NCBI RefSeq assembly: GCF_028830055.1
Contig: NZ_CP101655.1
Coordinates: forward strand, 5,484,154-5,548,153
Source: Pseudomonas serboccidentalis
GTDB taxonomy: Bacteria > Pseudomonadota > Gammaproteobacteria > Pseudomonadales > Pseudomonadaceae
DNA length: 64,000 nt
Reading direction: 5' to 3'
Every line of letters begins with the position of its first letter. Position 1 is the stretch's first letter. Below, in pieces: positions 8,336 to 18,373 of the stretch. The position numbers were made by a program, and so were the translations under genes. The notes beneath the pieces were generated by a model. It ran no database searches, was not told where the DNA came from, and saw nothing but the letters and a program-made list of their open reading frames with translations.

Positions 8336-9175
8336 TCACACCACCAAATTGCGCTTCAGGATTCCCTCCACGCTTTTGCGGGTTAGCGCTTTTTCGGTTT
8401 CCAGTGTCACCCACTCAGCGCGCTGCTTTAGTGGTTTGGACACCTCCCGTTCCAGCCAGGCGTGAACCGCCGTGGTCACGTTACGCCGTGACATTCCGCT
8501 AGCCACGTAGTGTCGACCTTGCCTAATGATTGCTGTATCTCGTGCGCCGATTTCTTCGTTACGCTCCATTCCGCTGATGATGCCTCCCTTAGTGCGGATA
8601 GCGTTCTCGATTGCCCTGTAAGCGATTGGGGTCAGCTCGTCACTGATCAAGCAGGGTAGGGATGTTATGGGCTCCAAAAACAGCACGTACTGGTCCAGTG
8701 CCTCAATACGTTCGTTAGGATCGACCTGCCTTTCCACAACCTGACAATAAAGGTCCCACGGCCAATCCGTCGGAGGCTCGGCAACATGCGACCAAGCCTC
8801 TTGTTCGGTGGAGCGCATCCAGTCCGCTAAGGCGCTCAGCGCTTTTACTGCGCAGGCCATGATGTAGGCTGCGTATGCCTCGCGTTCCGATGCTGAATGG
8901 CACTTGCTGTATTGGCGAACCCAATGCGCGAGACGGTTTTTTTTGTCGGTTGAGGCGTACTGAAAAATAGCCTCCTCATGCATCGTTGTCTGGATGCACA
9001 TGCTGCTCATGTCGCTGCTGATGTTGCCGGCGTGGATGCGAATGCAGCACTGATTGATCAGCTCGCACGCGTCAGTGATCTGTTCATTGCAGAGCACGTA
9101 GAGTGGCTGCTCTGAGAGATATTGGATCAGTCCAGCGGTTAGCGCCGAGTGCAAAATCGGGTGGGTATCAATCAT
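8336..9175 (-). CDS. Hypothetical element protein
   Basis: The 279-residue product is soluble and mainly helical, with many Cys, Trp and His residues, and no signal peptide or membrane segment. Its start overlaps the stop of the preceding 95-residue frame by four bases, placing it third in an operon that begins with the integrase. A basic C-terminal part (residues about 215-279, rich in Arg, Lys and Thr) might bind nucleic acid. I do not recognise the family. Confidence 0.65.
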   Translation of the reverse strand: MIDTHPILHSALTAGLIQYLSEQPLYVLCNEQITDACELINQCCIRIHAGNISSDMSSMCIQTTMHEEAIFQYASTDKKNRLAHWVRQYSKCHSASEREAYAAYIMACAVKALSALADWMRSTEQEAWSHVAEPPTDWPWDLYCQVVERQVDPNERIEALDQYVLFLEPITSLPCLISDELTPIAYRAIENAIRTKGGIISGMERNEEIGARDTAIIRQGRHYVASGMSRRNVTTAVHAWLEREVSKPLKQRAEWVTLETEKALTRKSVEGILKRNLVV

Positions 9176-9459
9176 GCGAATGGCTCTCGACGTGCAACCC
9201 GCTTTCCCTCGCCCTGCGAGTTTGAAGCGTAGCCAGCGGGCTTTGCGCTATGGCCAAGTGTGAGGGAGTGTCGGCCCGCAGCAGGCAAGGGGCCTATCGT
9301 AGCGTTACACAATCGGCGTGCGTTACATCGAGTGTACGGAATAGCGTGCTGGAGTGTAACGGGGTTCAAAGCCAATGAATCCGGGGGATTGGCCGGCACC
9401 GTTACACGAGTAACACTCGTAACATGGATTCTGGAGGCGGTATGGATAGGTGCATTCAT
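9172..9459 (-). CDS. Short frame between integrase and downstream gene
   Basis: The 95-residue frame has ATGA overlaps at both ends, with the integrase stop and with the next gene. That favours a real coupled gene. Against it, the sequence is low-complexity (VTSVTRVTVP near the start) and its DNA carries repeated GTTAC/GTAAC motifs, so the segment may be a cis-acting site with a fortuitous frame. No function is suggested. Confidence 0.4.
   Translation of the reverse strand: MNAPIHTASRIHVTSVTRVTVPANPPDSLALNPVTLQHAIPYTRCNARRLCNATIGPLPAAGRHSLTLGHSAKPAGYASNSQGEGKRVARREPFA
9304..9423. repeat. Cluster of GTTACAC/GTGTAAC motifs
   Basis: GTTAC or its complement GTAAC occurs six times within 120 bases: at 9304, 9322, 9356, 9401, 9410 and 9419. 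Two are full GTTACAC copies (9304, 9401) and one is GTGTAAC (9354). The last three form a compact palindromic group. The arrangement resembles a protein-binding array such as iterons or recombinase arm sites. Confidence 0.5.
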
Positions 9460-10697
9460 ACCGCTTCTCCAAATTGTTCCTTGGTCACCTGGTCGTTTGC
9501 CAACGCATCAAGGTGATCTGCATACCACTGCATCATCTTCACCCTGTACTCTAGGTATTGAGCCTTGTTGTATACCCCGGATATTCCCTCTTCTTTGTGA
9601 GCAAGCTGCGCTTCGACATGCTCTTTCGGCCAGCCGTGTTCCCTGAGCAAAGTGCTGGCGGTGTGGCGAGTCCCATGCCCAACCAAGCGGCCTTTGTAAC
9701 CAACCGTCGCGAAGACTTTATTGATTGTGTTTTCACTAATCGTTGGATTCTTCGCGCCCACTCCGGGGAAAAGCCAGCGGCTGCGACCAGTAAGGCAGTG
9801 AAGTTCTTTGAGAGCGGAAAGCGCTTGCTTAGGGAGTGGGCATACAAAGTCCCTGCGCATCTTCATCTTGGCGGCAGGCGTCGTCCATAACGCTTTATCA
9901 AGGTCGAACTCTTTCCATTCAGCTAACCGAACCATGCCCGGTCTAGATGCGGTCCAGATACAGAGCCATGCTGCAGTCCGGGCCGTCAGCCTGCTGGGAG
10001 TGTTTTTGAGTGCTTGGAGGAACTCTGCCAACTCAGGCTCAAGTAAATGAGGATGTTGCTGAGTCTTCGGAGCTTGAGCTGCAATATCTCGTAGCCGACT
10101 GCCCGGATCGTTTTCCGTGAGGCCCAAACCGATGGCTCGCCCGAATATCTGATTGATCCAAGTGCGACACTTTTCCGCCACGTTGTGTGCGTCCCGGGCT
10201 TCGATGGATGCTTGGAGCTCCGCGCAGTCGGTACGGGTGACTTCGTCTAGAGGCTTATCTCCCAGTGCCGGAAGTATGTCTTTGTCGAGGTAGGTGCGGA
10301 TTTTGTTGAGAGTGGAGGGTGCGAGACCCTTTTCCTCTTTTGCCTTCAGCCAGGCATCAGCGGCAGCTCGAAAGGTTCGGGTCTTGGCCGCATCGATAGC
10401 AGCTTTCGCGGATCGCTTTTGTTCAAGAGGATCGGCACCGCTACTCACTACTTTGCGTAGATCGGCAGCTTTGTCCCTTGCCAACGCGCCACTAACTTCC
10501 GGGTAACCCCCGAGCCCCATCCAAGCCCAATTGCCCGCCGGACGTTTGTAGCGGAGCTGCCAGGATTTACCACCATCAGGTTTAACCCTGAAGTAGAGGC
10601 CGTTTCCGTCCAGCTCCCTGTATTCCTTTGATTCCGGCTCCAATCCCGCAAGTGTCGTGTCAGCGAGAGGGCGGCGCTTGATGTCTGCGCGCTTCAT
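9456..10697 (-). CDS. P4-type tyrosine recombinase (integrase)
   Basis: The 413-residue product has the three parts of tRNA-targeting P4 integrases: an N-terminal DUF4102-like arm-binding domain (LADTTLAGLEPESKEYREL to about residue 90), a SAM-like core-binding domain, and a catalytic domain. Catalytic residues visible are Arg in TASRPGMVRLAEW, the H-x-x-R box in GHGTRHTAS, and the nucleophile Tyr in GVYNKAQYL. The ATG at 10697 is preferred over an upstream in-frame start because the extra 32 residues are low-complexity and run into a repeat array. It integrates the element into the adjacent tRNA-Leu gene and is the first gene of an operon reading away from it. Confidence 0.92.
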   Translation of the reverse strand: MKRADIKRRPLADTTLAGLEPESKEYRELDGNGLYFRVKPDGGKSWQLRYKRPAGNWAWMGLGGYPEVSGALARDKAADLRKVVSSGADPLEQKRSAKAAIDAAKTRTFRAAADAWLKAKEEKGLAPSTLNKIRTYLDKDILPALGDKPLDEVTRTDCAELQASIEARDAHNVAEKCRTWINQIFGRAIGLGLTENDPGSRLRDIAAQAPKTQQHPHLLEPELAEFLQALKNTPSRLTARTAAWLCIWTASRPGMVRLAEWKEFDLDKALWTTPAAKMKMRRDFVCPLPKQALSALKELHCLTGRSRWLFPGVGAKNPTISENTINKVFATVGYKGRLVGHGTRHTASTLLREHGWPKEHVEAQLAHKEEGISGVYNKAQYLEYRVKMMQWYADHLDALANDQVTKEQFGEAV

Positions 10698-10700
10698 CCT

Positions 10701-10755
10701 TGTATCCCAAAGTTCGGTATTTTTCTCAGGATACAAGCAGGGATACAGGGATACA
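10701..10755. repeat. GGATACA repeats upstream of integrase
   Basis: Three direct GGATACA copies lie at 10729, 10741 and 10749, and an inverted copy (TGTATCC) lies at 10701. They sit between the integrase start and the attachment site. Such arrays usually bind the integrase arm domain or the excisionase; binding here is inferred. Confidence 0.5.
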
Positions 10756-10791
10756 ACGGATAAGGGGAGACAGGGGTAGACAGACAGGCAC

Positions 10792-10820
10792 AAAAAAACC
10801 GGCCAAGTGGCCGGTTTCTT
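10792..10820 (-). terminator. Terminator downstream of tRNA-Leu
   Basis: AAACCGGCCA pairs perfectly with TGGCCGGTTT around two bases, and seven T follow on the minus strand. It ends the tRNA-Leu transcript. Because it lies on the element side of the tRNA, it was brought in or duplicated by the element. Confidence 0.85.
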
Positions 10821-10861
10821 TGGGTCTGAGAGGTTGGTAGAGACTCTCAGATACTGCTATG

Positions 10862-10946
10862 TGGTGCCCCGAGGGAGACTCGAACTCCCACTCCTTTCGA
10901 AAACGGATTTTGAATCCGCCGCGTCTACCAATTCCGCCATCAGGGC
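10862..10946 (-). tRNA. tRNA-Leu (anticodon CAA), element attachment site
   Basis: The 85-base minus-strand sequence folds as a class II tRNA: acceptor stem GCCCTGA with TCGGGGC, D-arm with AATTGGTAGACGC, anticodon loop TTCAAAA (anticodon CAA), a long variable arm, the T-arm GGGAGTTCGAGTCTCCC, and an encoded CCA end. It decodes UUG leucine codons. The 3' end faces the integrase gene, so the T-arm to CCA segment is the probable attachment core. Confidence 0.95.
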
Positions 10947-10959
10947 TCAATGGCGGCGA

Positions 10960-10988
10960 AGTATAGAGAGGTGATTACCGTTGGTCAA
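10960..10988 (-). promoter_or_regulatory. Sigma-70 promoter of tRNA-Leu
   Basis: On the minus strand TTGACC is followed after 17 bases by TATACT, close to the sigma-70 consensus, and the tRNA 5' end lies 13 bases after the -10 box. Confidence 0.85.
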
Positions 10989-11054
10989 TCACGTTTCATG
11001 GTCAATTTTTGATAATTCCGCTAGACTTTCCGGCCCTGCTAGACGAACCCCATC

Positions 11055-13249
<2,195 letters not shown>

Positions 13250-13292
13250 GTTTTCTGACCCCAAGATTCAACATTTGCAACTGGAGTGCTAA

Positions 13293-13631
13293 ATGAGCTT
13301 TTTTATCTCTAATGCCATGGCTGACGCAGCTGCACCGGCTGCTGCTGGCCCAATGGGCGGCGGCTTCGAGTGGATTTTCCTGGTCGGCTTCCTGGTCATC
13401 TTCTATCTGATGATCTGGCGTCCACAGGCCAAGCGCGCCAAAGAGCAGAAGAACCTGCTGAGCAGCCTTGCCAAGGGCGACGAAGTGGTCACCACCGGCG
13501 GCATCGCCGGCAAGATCACCAAAGTGGCCGATGACTTCGTGGTTCTGGAAGTTTCCGACACCGTGGAAATGAAGTTCCAGAAGGGCGCCATCGCCGCCAC
13601 GCTGCCAAAAGGCACGCTGAAAGCGATCTAA
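13293..13631 (+). CDS. yajC: Preprotein translocase subunit YajC
   Basis: The 112-residue protein has a single membrane segment (about residues 22-40, GFEWIFLVGFLVIFYLMIW) followed by RPQAKRAKEQKNL and a small cytoplasmic domain with LAKGDEVVTTGGIAGKI, typical of YajC. It associates with SecD and SecF in the holo-translocon. GGAGTG just before the ATG is the likely ribosome-binding site. Confidence 0.95.
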   Translation: MSFFISNAMADAAAPAAAGPMGGGFEWIFLVGFLVIFYLMIWRPQAKRAKEQKNLLSSLAKGDEVVTTGGIAGKITKVADDFVVLEVSDTVEMKFQKGAIAATLPKGTLKAI

Positions 13632-13695
13632 GGTTCCAACTTCTACTCAATCGACGGGGCGCGCAAGGCGCCCCGCGTTCATAACGGGCGGCGTG

Positions 13696-15564
13696 ATGCT
13701 GAACAAATATCCTCTGTGGAAATACATTCTGATCCTGGCGGTGCTGGCGATCGGTCTGATTTATTCCGCTCCCAATCTATACCCCGATGACCCGGCCATT
13801 CAGATCAGCGGCGCCAGCACGGCTCTGCAGGTCAATCAGGCCGATCTGGATCGCGTCAGCACTGCGCTGCGTGAGTCCGGCATCAACGTCAAGGCTTCGA
13901 GCCTGGCGGCCAACGGCAAGGGCGGCCTGATCCGTCTGACCAAGGCTGAAGACCAGCTGCCGGCCAAGGACGTTGTGCGCAAGGCATTGGGTGATGACTA
14001 TGTCGTCGCATTGAACCTGGCACAAACCACCCCGCAATGGCTGCGCAACCTGGGTGCGCACCCGATGAAGCTGGGTCTGGACTTGTCCGGTGGTGTGCAC
14101 TTCCTGCTGGAAGTGGACATGGATAAAGCCCTCGACGCACGCCTGAAAGTCTACGAAGGCGACGTCAAGAGCCTGCTGCGCAAAGAGAAGCTGCGCTATC
14201 GCAGCCTGCCGCAGCTCAATGGTGCCATTCAACTGGGCTTTGCCGATGCAGACTCCCGTGAGCAGGCCCGTGCGCTGATCCGCAAGAACTTCAACGATTT
14301 CGACATTGTTCCGGCCGACCTCAACGGTCAACCGGTGCTGCGTCTGGCGATGACCCCGGCCAAGCTGGCGGAAATCCGTGAATACTCCATCAAGCAGAAC
14401 TTGACCACGGTACGTAACCGCGTCAACGAGCTGGGTGTTGCCGAACCGATCGTTCAGCGTCAGGGCGCCAACCGCATCGTGGTTGAGCTGCCGGGCGTGC
14501 AAGACACTGCCGAAGCCAAGCGTATCCTCGGCAAGACGGCCAACCTTGAGTTCCGTCTGGCTGCAGAGCCGGGTGCTTCGAAAGCCACTTCCGAAACCTT
14601 CGAGTTCCGTGAAGGCAAGCGTCCTCCTGCACAGATCGAGCGTGGCCTGATCATCACCGGTGACCAGGTGACTGACGCCAAGGCCGGTTTCGGCGAGCAC
14701 GGCACCCCGGAAGTGAACATCCGTCTGGATGGCCACGGTGGCGAGCTGATGAGCCGCGCGACCCGTTCGAACGTGGGTCGCAGCATGGCCGTGATCTTCA
14801 TCGAACAGCGTCCGGTGACCACTTACACCAAGCAGGTTGTGGACGGCGTCGAGAAAGACGTACCGGTACAGACTTTCAAGGAAGAGAAGAAGATCATCAG
14901 TCTGGCGACCATTCAGTCGCCGCTGGGTGCGCAGTTCCGTATCACCGGCCTGAACGGCCAGGGCGAGTCGTCCGAGCTGGCGCTGCTGTTGCGTGCCGGT
15001 GGTCTGGCGGCGCCGATGTACTTCGCTGAAGAGCGCACAATCGGTCCGAGCCTGGGTGCTGACAACATCACCAAGGGTATCGATGCATCGCTGTGGGGCA
15101 TGCTGTTCGTCTCGCTGTTCATCATCGCCATCTACCGCTTCTTCGGTGTGATCGCCACCGTCGCACTGGCTGTGAACATGGTGCTGCTGCTGGCCCTGAT
15201 GTCGCTGCTGGGTGCAACGCTGACCCTGCCGGGTATCGCCGGTATCGTGTTGACCATGGGTATGGCGGTCGACGCCAACGTGCTGATCTTCTCGCGGATT
15301 CGTGAAGAGATCGCCGCCGGCATGACCGTACAGCGTGCAATCAACGAAGGCTTCGGCCGGGCATTCACCGCGATTCTCGACGCCAACCTGACCACTCTGC
15401 TGGTCGGCGGCATCCTCTTCGCCATGGGCACCGGCCCGGTGAAGGGTTTCGCAGTGACCATGTCCCTCGGGATCTTTACCTCGATGTTCACGGCCATCAT
15501 GGTGACCCGCGCGATGGTCAACCTGATCTTCGGCGGTCGTGACTTCAAGAAGTTGTGGATTTAA
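13696..15564 (+). CDS. secD: Protein translocase subunit SecD
   Basis: The 622-residue membrane protein uses the proton gradient to help pull preproteins out of SecYEG. It shows the expected N-terminal membrane segment (KYILILAVLAIGLIYSAPNLY), a large periplasmic region with GLDLSGGVHFLLEV, and five C-terminal membrane segments (from about residue 455) including MAVDANVLIFSRIREE, the RND-type signature. The ATG at 13696 is preferred to a GTG one codon earlier. It is transcribed between yajC and secF. Confidence 0.97.
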   Translation: MLNKYPLWKYILILAVLAIGLIYSAPNLYPDDPAIQISGASTALQVNQADLDRVSTALRESGINVKASSLAANGKGGLIRLTKAEDQLPAKDVVRKALGDDYVVALNLAQTTPQWLRNLGAHPMKLGLDLSGGVHFLLEVDMDKALDARLKVYEGDVKSLLRKEKLRYRSLPQLNGAIQLGFADADSREQARALIRKNFNDFDIVPADLNGQPVLRLAMTPAKLAEIREYSIKQNLTTVRNRVNELGVAEPIVQRQGANRIVVELPGVQDTAEAKRILGKTANLEFRLAAEPGASKATSETFEFREGKRPPAQIERGLIITGDQVTDAKAGFGEHGTPEVNIRLDGHGGELMSRATRSNVGRSMAVIFIEQRPVTTYTKQVVDGVEKDVPVQTFKEEKKIISLATIQSPLGAQFRITGLNGQGESSELALLLRAGGLAAPMYFAEERTIGPSLGADNITKGIDASLWGMLFVSLFIIAIYRFFGVIATVALAVNMVLLLALMSLLGATLTLPGIAGIVLTMGMAVDANVLIFSRIREEIAAGMTVQRAINEGFGRAFTAILDANLTTLLVGGILFAMGTGPVKGFAVTMSLGIFTSMFTAIMVTRAMVNLIFGGRDFKKLWI

Positions 15565-15573
15565 GGGGCTGCC

Positions 15574-16488
15574 ATGTTACGTACAATCAACTTCATGGGC
15601 GTTCGCAACTTCGCGTTCGGCGTCACAGTGTTTCTCACGTTGCTGGCTATTTTCAGCGTCGTCCACAAGGGCATGAACTGGGGTCTGGACTTCACCGGCG
15701 GTACGCTCATCGAGCTGACCTACGAGCGTCCGGCCGATGTCACCAAAGTGCGTGAGCAACTGGTGACTTCCGGTTACCACGAGGCCATCGTGCAGAACTT
15801 CGGTGCGACCACCGACCTGTTGGTGCGCATGCCGGGTGAAGACCCGCAGTTGGGCCATCAAGTGGCGGACGCCCTGCAGAAAGTCGGCGGCGACAACCCG
15901 GCGACGGTCAAGCGCGTCGAGTTCGTCGGCCCGCAGGTCGGGGAAGAGCTGCGCGACCAGGGCGGCCTCGGCATGCTCCTGGCGCTCGGCGGTATCCTGA
16001 TCTACCTGGCTTTCCGCTTTCAGTGGAAATTCGCAGTCGGCGCCATCGTTTCGCTGATTCACGACGTGATCGTGACCGTCGGTATCCTGTCGTTCTTCCA
16101 GATCACCTTCGACCTGACGGTACTGGCGGCAGTGCTGGCGATCATCGGTTACTCGCTGAACGACACCATTGTGGTATTCGACCGGGTTCGTGAGAACTTC
16201 CGTGTGCTGCGCAAGGCTTCGCTGATCGAGAACATCAACATCTCGACCACTCAGACCCTGCTGCGGACCATGGCGACGTCGATCTCTACCTTGCTGGCGA
16301 TCGCGGCGCTGCTGTTCTTCGGTGGCGACAACCTGTTCGGCTTCTCGATCGCCCTGTTCATCGGTGTTCTGGCGGGTACCTACTCGTCGATCTACATCGC
16401 GAACGTGGTGCTGATCTGGCTGAACCTGAGCACTGAGGATCTGATTCCTCCGGCTAACACCGAGAAGGAAGTCGACGACCGTCCATAA
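15574..16488 (+). CDS. secF: Protein translocase subunit SecF
   Basis: The 304-residue partner of SecD starts with MLRTINFMGVRNFAFG, carries the GLDFTGGTLIELTY signature in its periplasmic domain and has six membrane segments, with YSLNDTIVVFDRVREN in the membrane domain. It begins nine bases after secD, so the two are made from one message. A strong terminator follows. Confidence 0.97.
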   Translation: MLRTINFMGVRNFAFGVTVFLTLLAIFSVVHKGMNWGLDFTGGTLIELTYERPADVTKVREQLVTSGYHEAIVQNFGATTDLLVRMPGEDPQLGHQVADALQKVGGDNPATVKRVEFVGPQVGEELRDQGGLGMLLALGGILIYLAFRFQWKFAVGAIVSLIHDVIVTVGILSFFQITFDLTVLAAVLAIIGYSLNDTIVVFDRVRENFRVLRKASLIENINISTTQTLLRTMATSISTLLAIAALLFFGGDNLFGFSIALFIGVLAGTYSSIYIANVVLIWLNLSTEDLIPPANTEKEVDDRP

Positions 16489-16517
16489 CGGCCATCGCTT
16501 CTCCGGCTGTCAGCCCG

Positions 16518-16550
16518 AAAAAGGCGCGAGTTGAACTCGCGCCTTTTTTT
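16518..16550 (+). terminator. Terminator of the yajC-secDF operon
   Basis: GGCGCGAG pairs with CTCGCGCC, flanked by A and T runs, with seven T at the end. It follows secF by about 30 bases. Confidence 0.9.
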
Positions 16551-16609
16551 ATGCTCCAAGGCTGGGAGAAGCGCGGGCGCGTCCCGTATGTGATGGTCAG
16601 GAGGTTCAT

Positions 16610-17158
16610 GTGAACAAGTCGTTGCTGGTTGGTGCGGTATTGGGTGCTGTCGGTGTGACTGCCGGGGGCGCTGTTGCCACCTACAGCCTGGTTAAAAGCG
16701 GCCCTGAGTATGCGCAAGTACTGGCCGTTGAACCGGTCAAAACACAGATCAAGACTCCACGTGAAGTGTGCAAGGACGTGACAGTGACTCGTCAGGCACC
16801 GGTAAAAGATCAACATCAGATTGCCGGTACGGTGGTGGGTGCACTGGCAGGCGGTTTGTTGGGTAATCAGATTGGCGGCGGCACCGGCAAGAAGATTGCC
16901 ACGGTAGCCGGTGCAGTCGGTGGCGGTTATGCCGGTAACAAGGTGCAGGAGGGCATGCAAGAGCGTGACACTTACACCACTACCCAAACCCGCTGCAACA
17001 CGGTCAATGACATCAGTGACAAGGTCGTAGGTTACGACGTGCGTTATTCGCTGGATGGCAAGGAAGGAAAAGTGCGGATGGATCGCGATCCGGGCAACCA
17101 GATTCCGGTCGACAAGGAAGGCAAGTTGATTCTGTCGCAGAACGAGCCGGGTCAGTGA
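16610..17158 (+). CDS. Glycine-zipper 2TM-domain protein (SlyB/PcP-like)
   Basis: The 182-residue protein begins with a membrane or signal segment (LLVGAVLGAVGVTAGGAVATYSL) and has a central glycine-zipper (AGTVVGALAGGLLGNQIGGG, then VAGAVGGGYAGNKVQ), the hallmark of the 2TM glycine-zipper family of envelope proteins. The C-terminal part contains VGYDVRYSLDGKEGKVRMD, a conserved beta region. The GTG start is fixed by AGGAGG six bases upstream. No lipobox is seen, unlike SlyB lipoproteins. It has its own terminator. Exact role unknown. Confidence 0.8.
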   Translation: MNKSLLVGAVLGAVGVTAGGAVATYSLVKSGPEYAQVLAVEPVKTQIKTPREVCKDVTVTRQAPVKDQHQIAGTVVGALAGGLLGNQIGGGTGKKIATVAGAVGGGYAGNKVQEGMQERDTYTTTQTRCNTVNDISDKVVGYDVRYSLDGKEGKVRMDRDPGNQIPVDKEGKLILSQNEPGQ

Positions 17159-17174
17159 TCGGCTAAGTGGACTC

Positions 17175-17205
17175 AAAAAGAAGCACCCTGCGGGGTGCTT
17201 TTTTT
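17175..17205 (+). terminator. Terminator after the glycine-zipper gene
   Basis: AAGCACCC pairs with GGGTGCTT around TGCG, followed by seven T. Confidence 0.88.
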
Positions 17206-17234
17206 GTGCCCCCATTTAAGTCGCACAACAAATC

Positions 17235-17330
17235 CTCTGTAGGAGTGAGCCTGCTCGCGATAGCGTTTTTCCATTCAAAACAAGTGGCGACTGATACACC
17301 GCTATCGCGAGCAGGCTCACTCCTACAGAG
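17235..17330. repeat. REP-type inverted pair (TGAGCCTGCTCGC type)
   Basis: CTCTGTAGGAGTGAGCCTGC and its inverted copy lie at the two ends of a 96-base unit, separated by a short unrelated spacer. The same core recurs at 39540 and 43735. Confidence 0.88.
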
Positions 17331-17364
17331 GGCCGGAGGTGTGCCGGGTGACGAATTCCAGGTA

Positions 17365-17394
17365 TAAAAAAAGCACCCCGCAGGGTGCTTTTTG
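17365..17394 (-). terminator. Terminator of suhB
   Basis: AAGCACCC pairs with GGGTGCTT around CGCA, with a seven-T run on the minus strand. It lies 16 bases past the suhB stop. Confidence 0.88.
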
Positions 17395-17409
17395 CGTTTC
17401 GCGAAAAGC

Positions 17410-18228
17410 TTAGCGCTTCAGCGAAGCCGGCAGGTGCGGCTGGATGGCCGTCAGTACTGCCTTGAAGCATTTGGTGTTGCCGGCAACGATGTGGCCTTTT
17501 TCAAGGAAGTCGTGACCGCCGGTGAAGTCGCTCACCAGACCACCAGCTTCCTGGATCAGCAGGGCGCCGGCAGCCATGTCCCACTCGGACAGGCCCGATT
17601 CCCAGAACGCGTCGAAACGACCGGCAGCCACGTAGGCCAGGTCCAGGCTGGCGGAACCGGCGCGGCGGATGCCGGCAGTCTGGCCAACCAGGGCGCGGAA
17701 CATGCCCAGGTAGTTGTCGAGGTTGTCCATCTGGTCGTCACGGAACGGGAAGCCAGTACCCAGCAGAGCGCCGTCGAGGCTGGTGCGACCGCTGACGCGC
17801 AGACGACGACCGTTCAGTTGAGCACCGCGACCACGGCTGGCGGTGAATTCTTCCTGGCGAACCGGGTCCAGAACCACTGCGTGTTCCAGGCGGCCACGGT
17901 ATTTGCAGGCAATGCTGACAGCAAAGTGAGGGATGCCGCGCAGGAAGTTGGTGGTGCCGTCCAGTGGGTCGATGATCCACAGGTACTCTTCGCCTTCGAT
18001 GCCGTTACCGACGTGCATGCCGGTCTCTTCACCCTGGATCGAGTGATTCGGGTAAGCCTTGCGCAGGGCATCGATGATTTTCTGTTCGGCGGCGCGATCC
18101 ACCTCGGATACATAATCCTTGGCGTCTTTTTCGTCGACCTTGATGGTATCCAGGCGCTCGATGGAGCGGAAGATCAGTTCACTGGCGCTGCGGGCGGCGC
18201 GCAGCGCGATATTCAGCATGGGCTGCAT
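17410..18228 (-). CDS. suhB: Inositol-1-monophosphatase SuhB
   Basis: The 272-residue enzyme hydrolyses inositol monophosphates and in E. coli also takes part in rRNA antitermination complexes. Signatures are GEETGMH, WIIDPLDGTTNFLRG (metal-binding motif) and WDMAAGALLIQEAGG, all in place. The gene is single and diverges from trmJ across a 145-base spacer that must hold both promoters. In P. aeruginosa SuhB affects virulence gene control; that role is not readable here. Confidence 0.95.
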   Translation of the reverse strand: MQPMLNIALRAARSASELIFRSIERLDTIKVDEKDAKDYVSEVDRAAEQKIIDALRKAYPNHSIQGEETGMHVGNGIEGEEYLWIIDPLDGTTNFLRGIPHFAVSIACKYRGRLEHAVVLDPVRQEEFTASRGRGAQLNGRRLRVSGRTSLDGALLGTGFPFRDDQMDNLDNYLGMFRALVGQTAGIRRAGSASLDLAYVAAGRFDAFWESGLSEWDMAAGALLIQEAGGLVSDFTGGHDFLEKGHIVAGNTKCFKAVLTAIQPHLPASLKR

Positions 18229-18373
18229 GGATGTGTCACCTAAGGTTGTTAAAGAAAGCCGCGCATTCTATCAGAACTTTTCTTCAGGTGAAGGTCGCTG
18301 TTCGCATTCATAGCTTAACGGTAGGCTGTTCTGTAAGATTTGCACCCCTTTCCTGTGTCCGAGAGCGCCTCCC

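Noticed and set aside
1..10861. Second attachment-site copy of the tRNA-Leu 3' end
   Set aside because: I looked for the TGGTGCCCCGAGGG segment to the left of the integrase and saw none, so the other end should be outside the window.
17235..17330. CRISPR-like repeat
   Set aside because: The copies are inverted pairs scattered between genes, without regular spacers or cas genes; they are REP elements.
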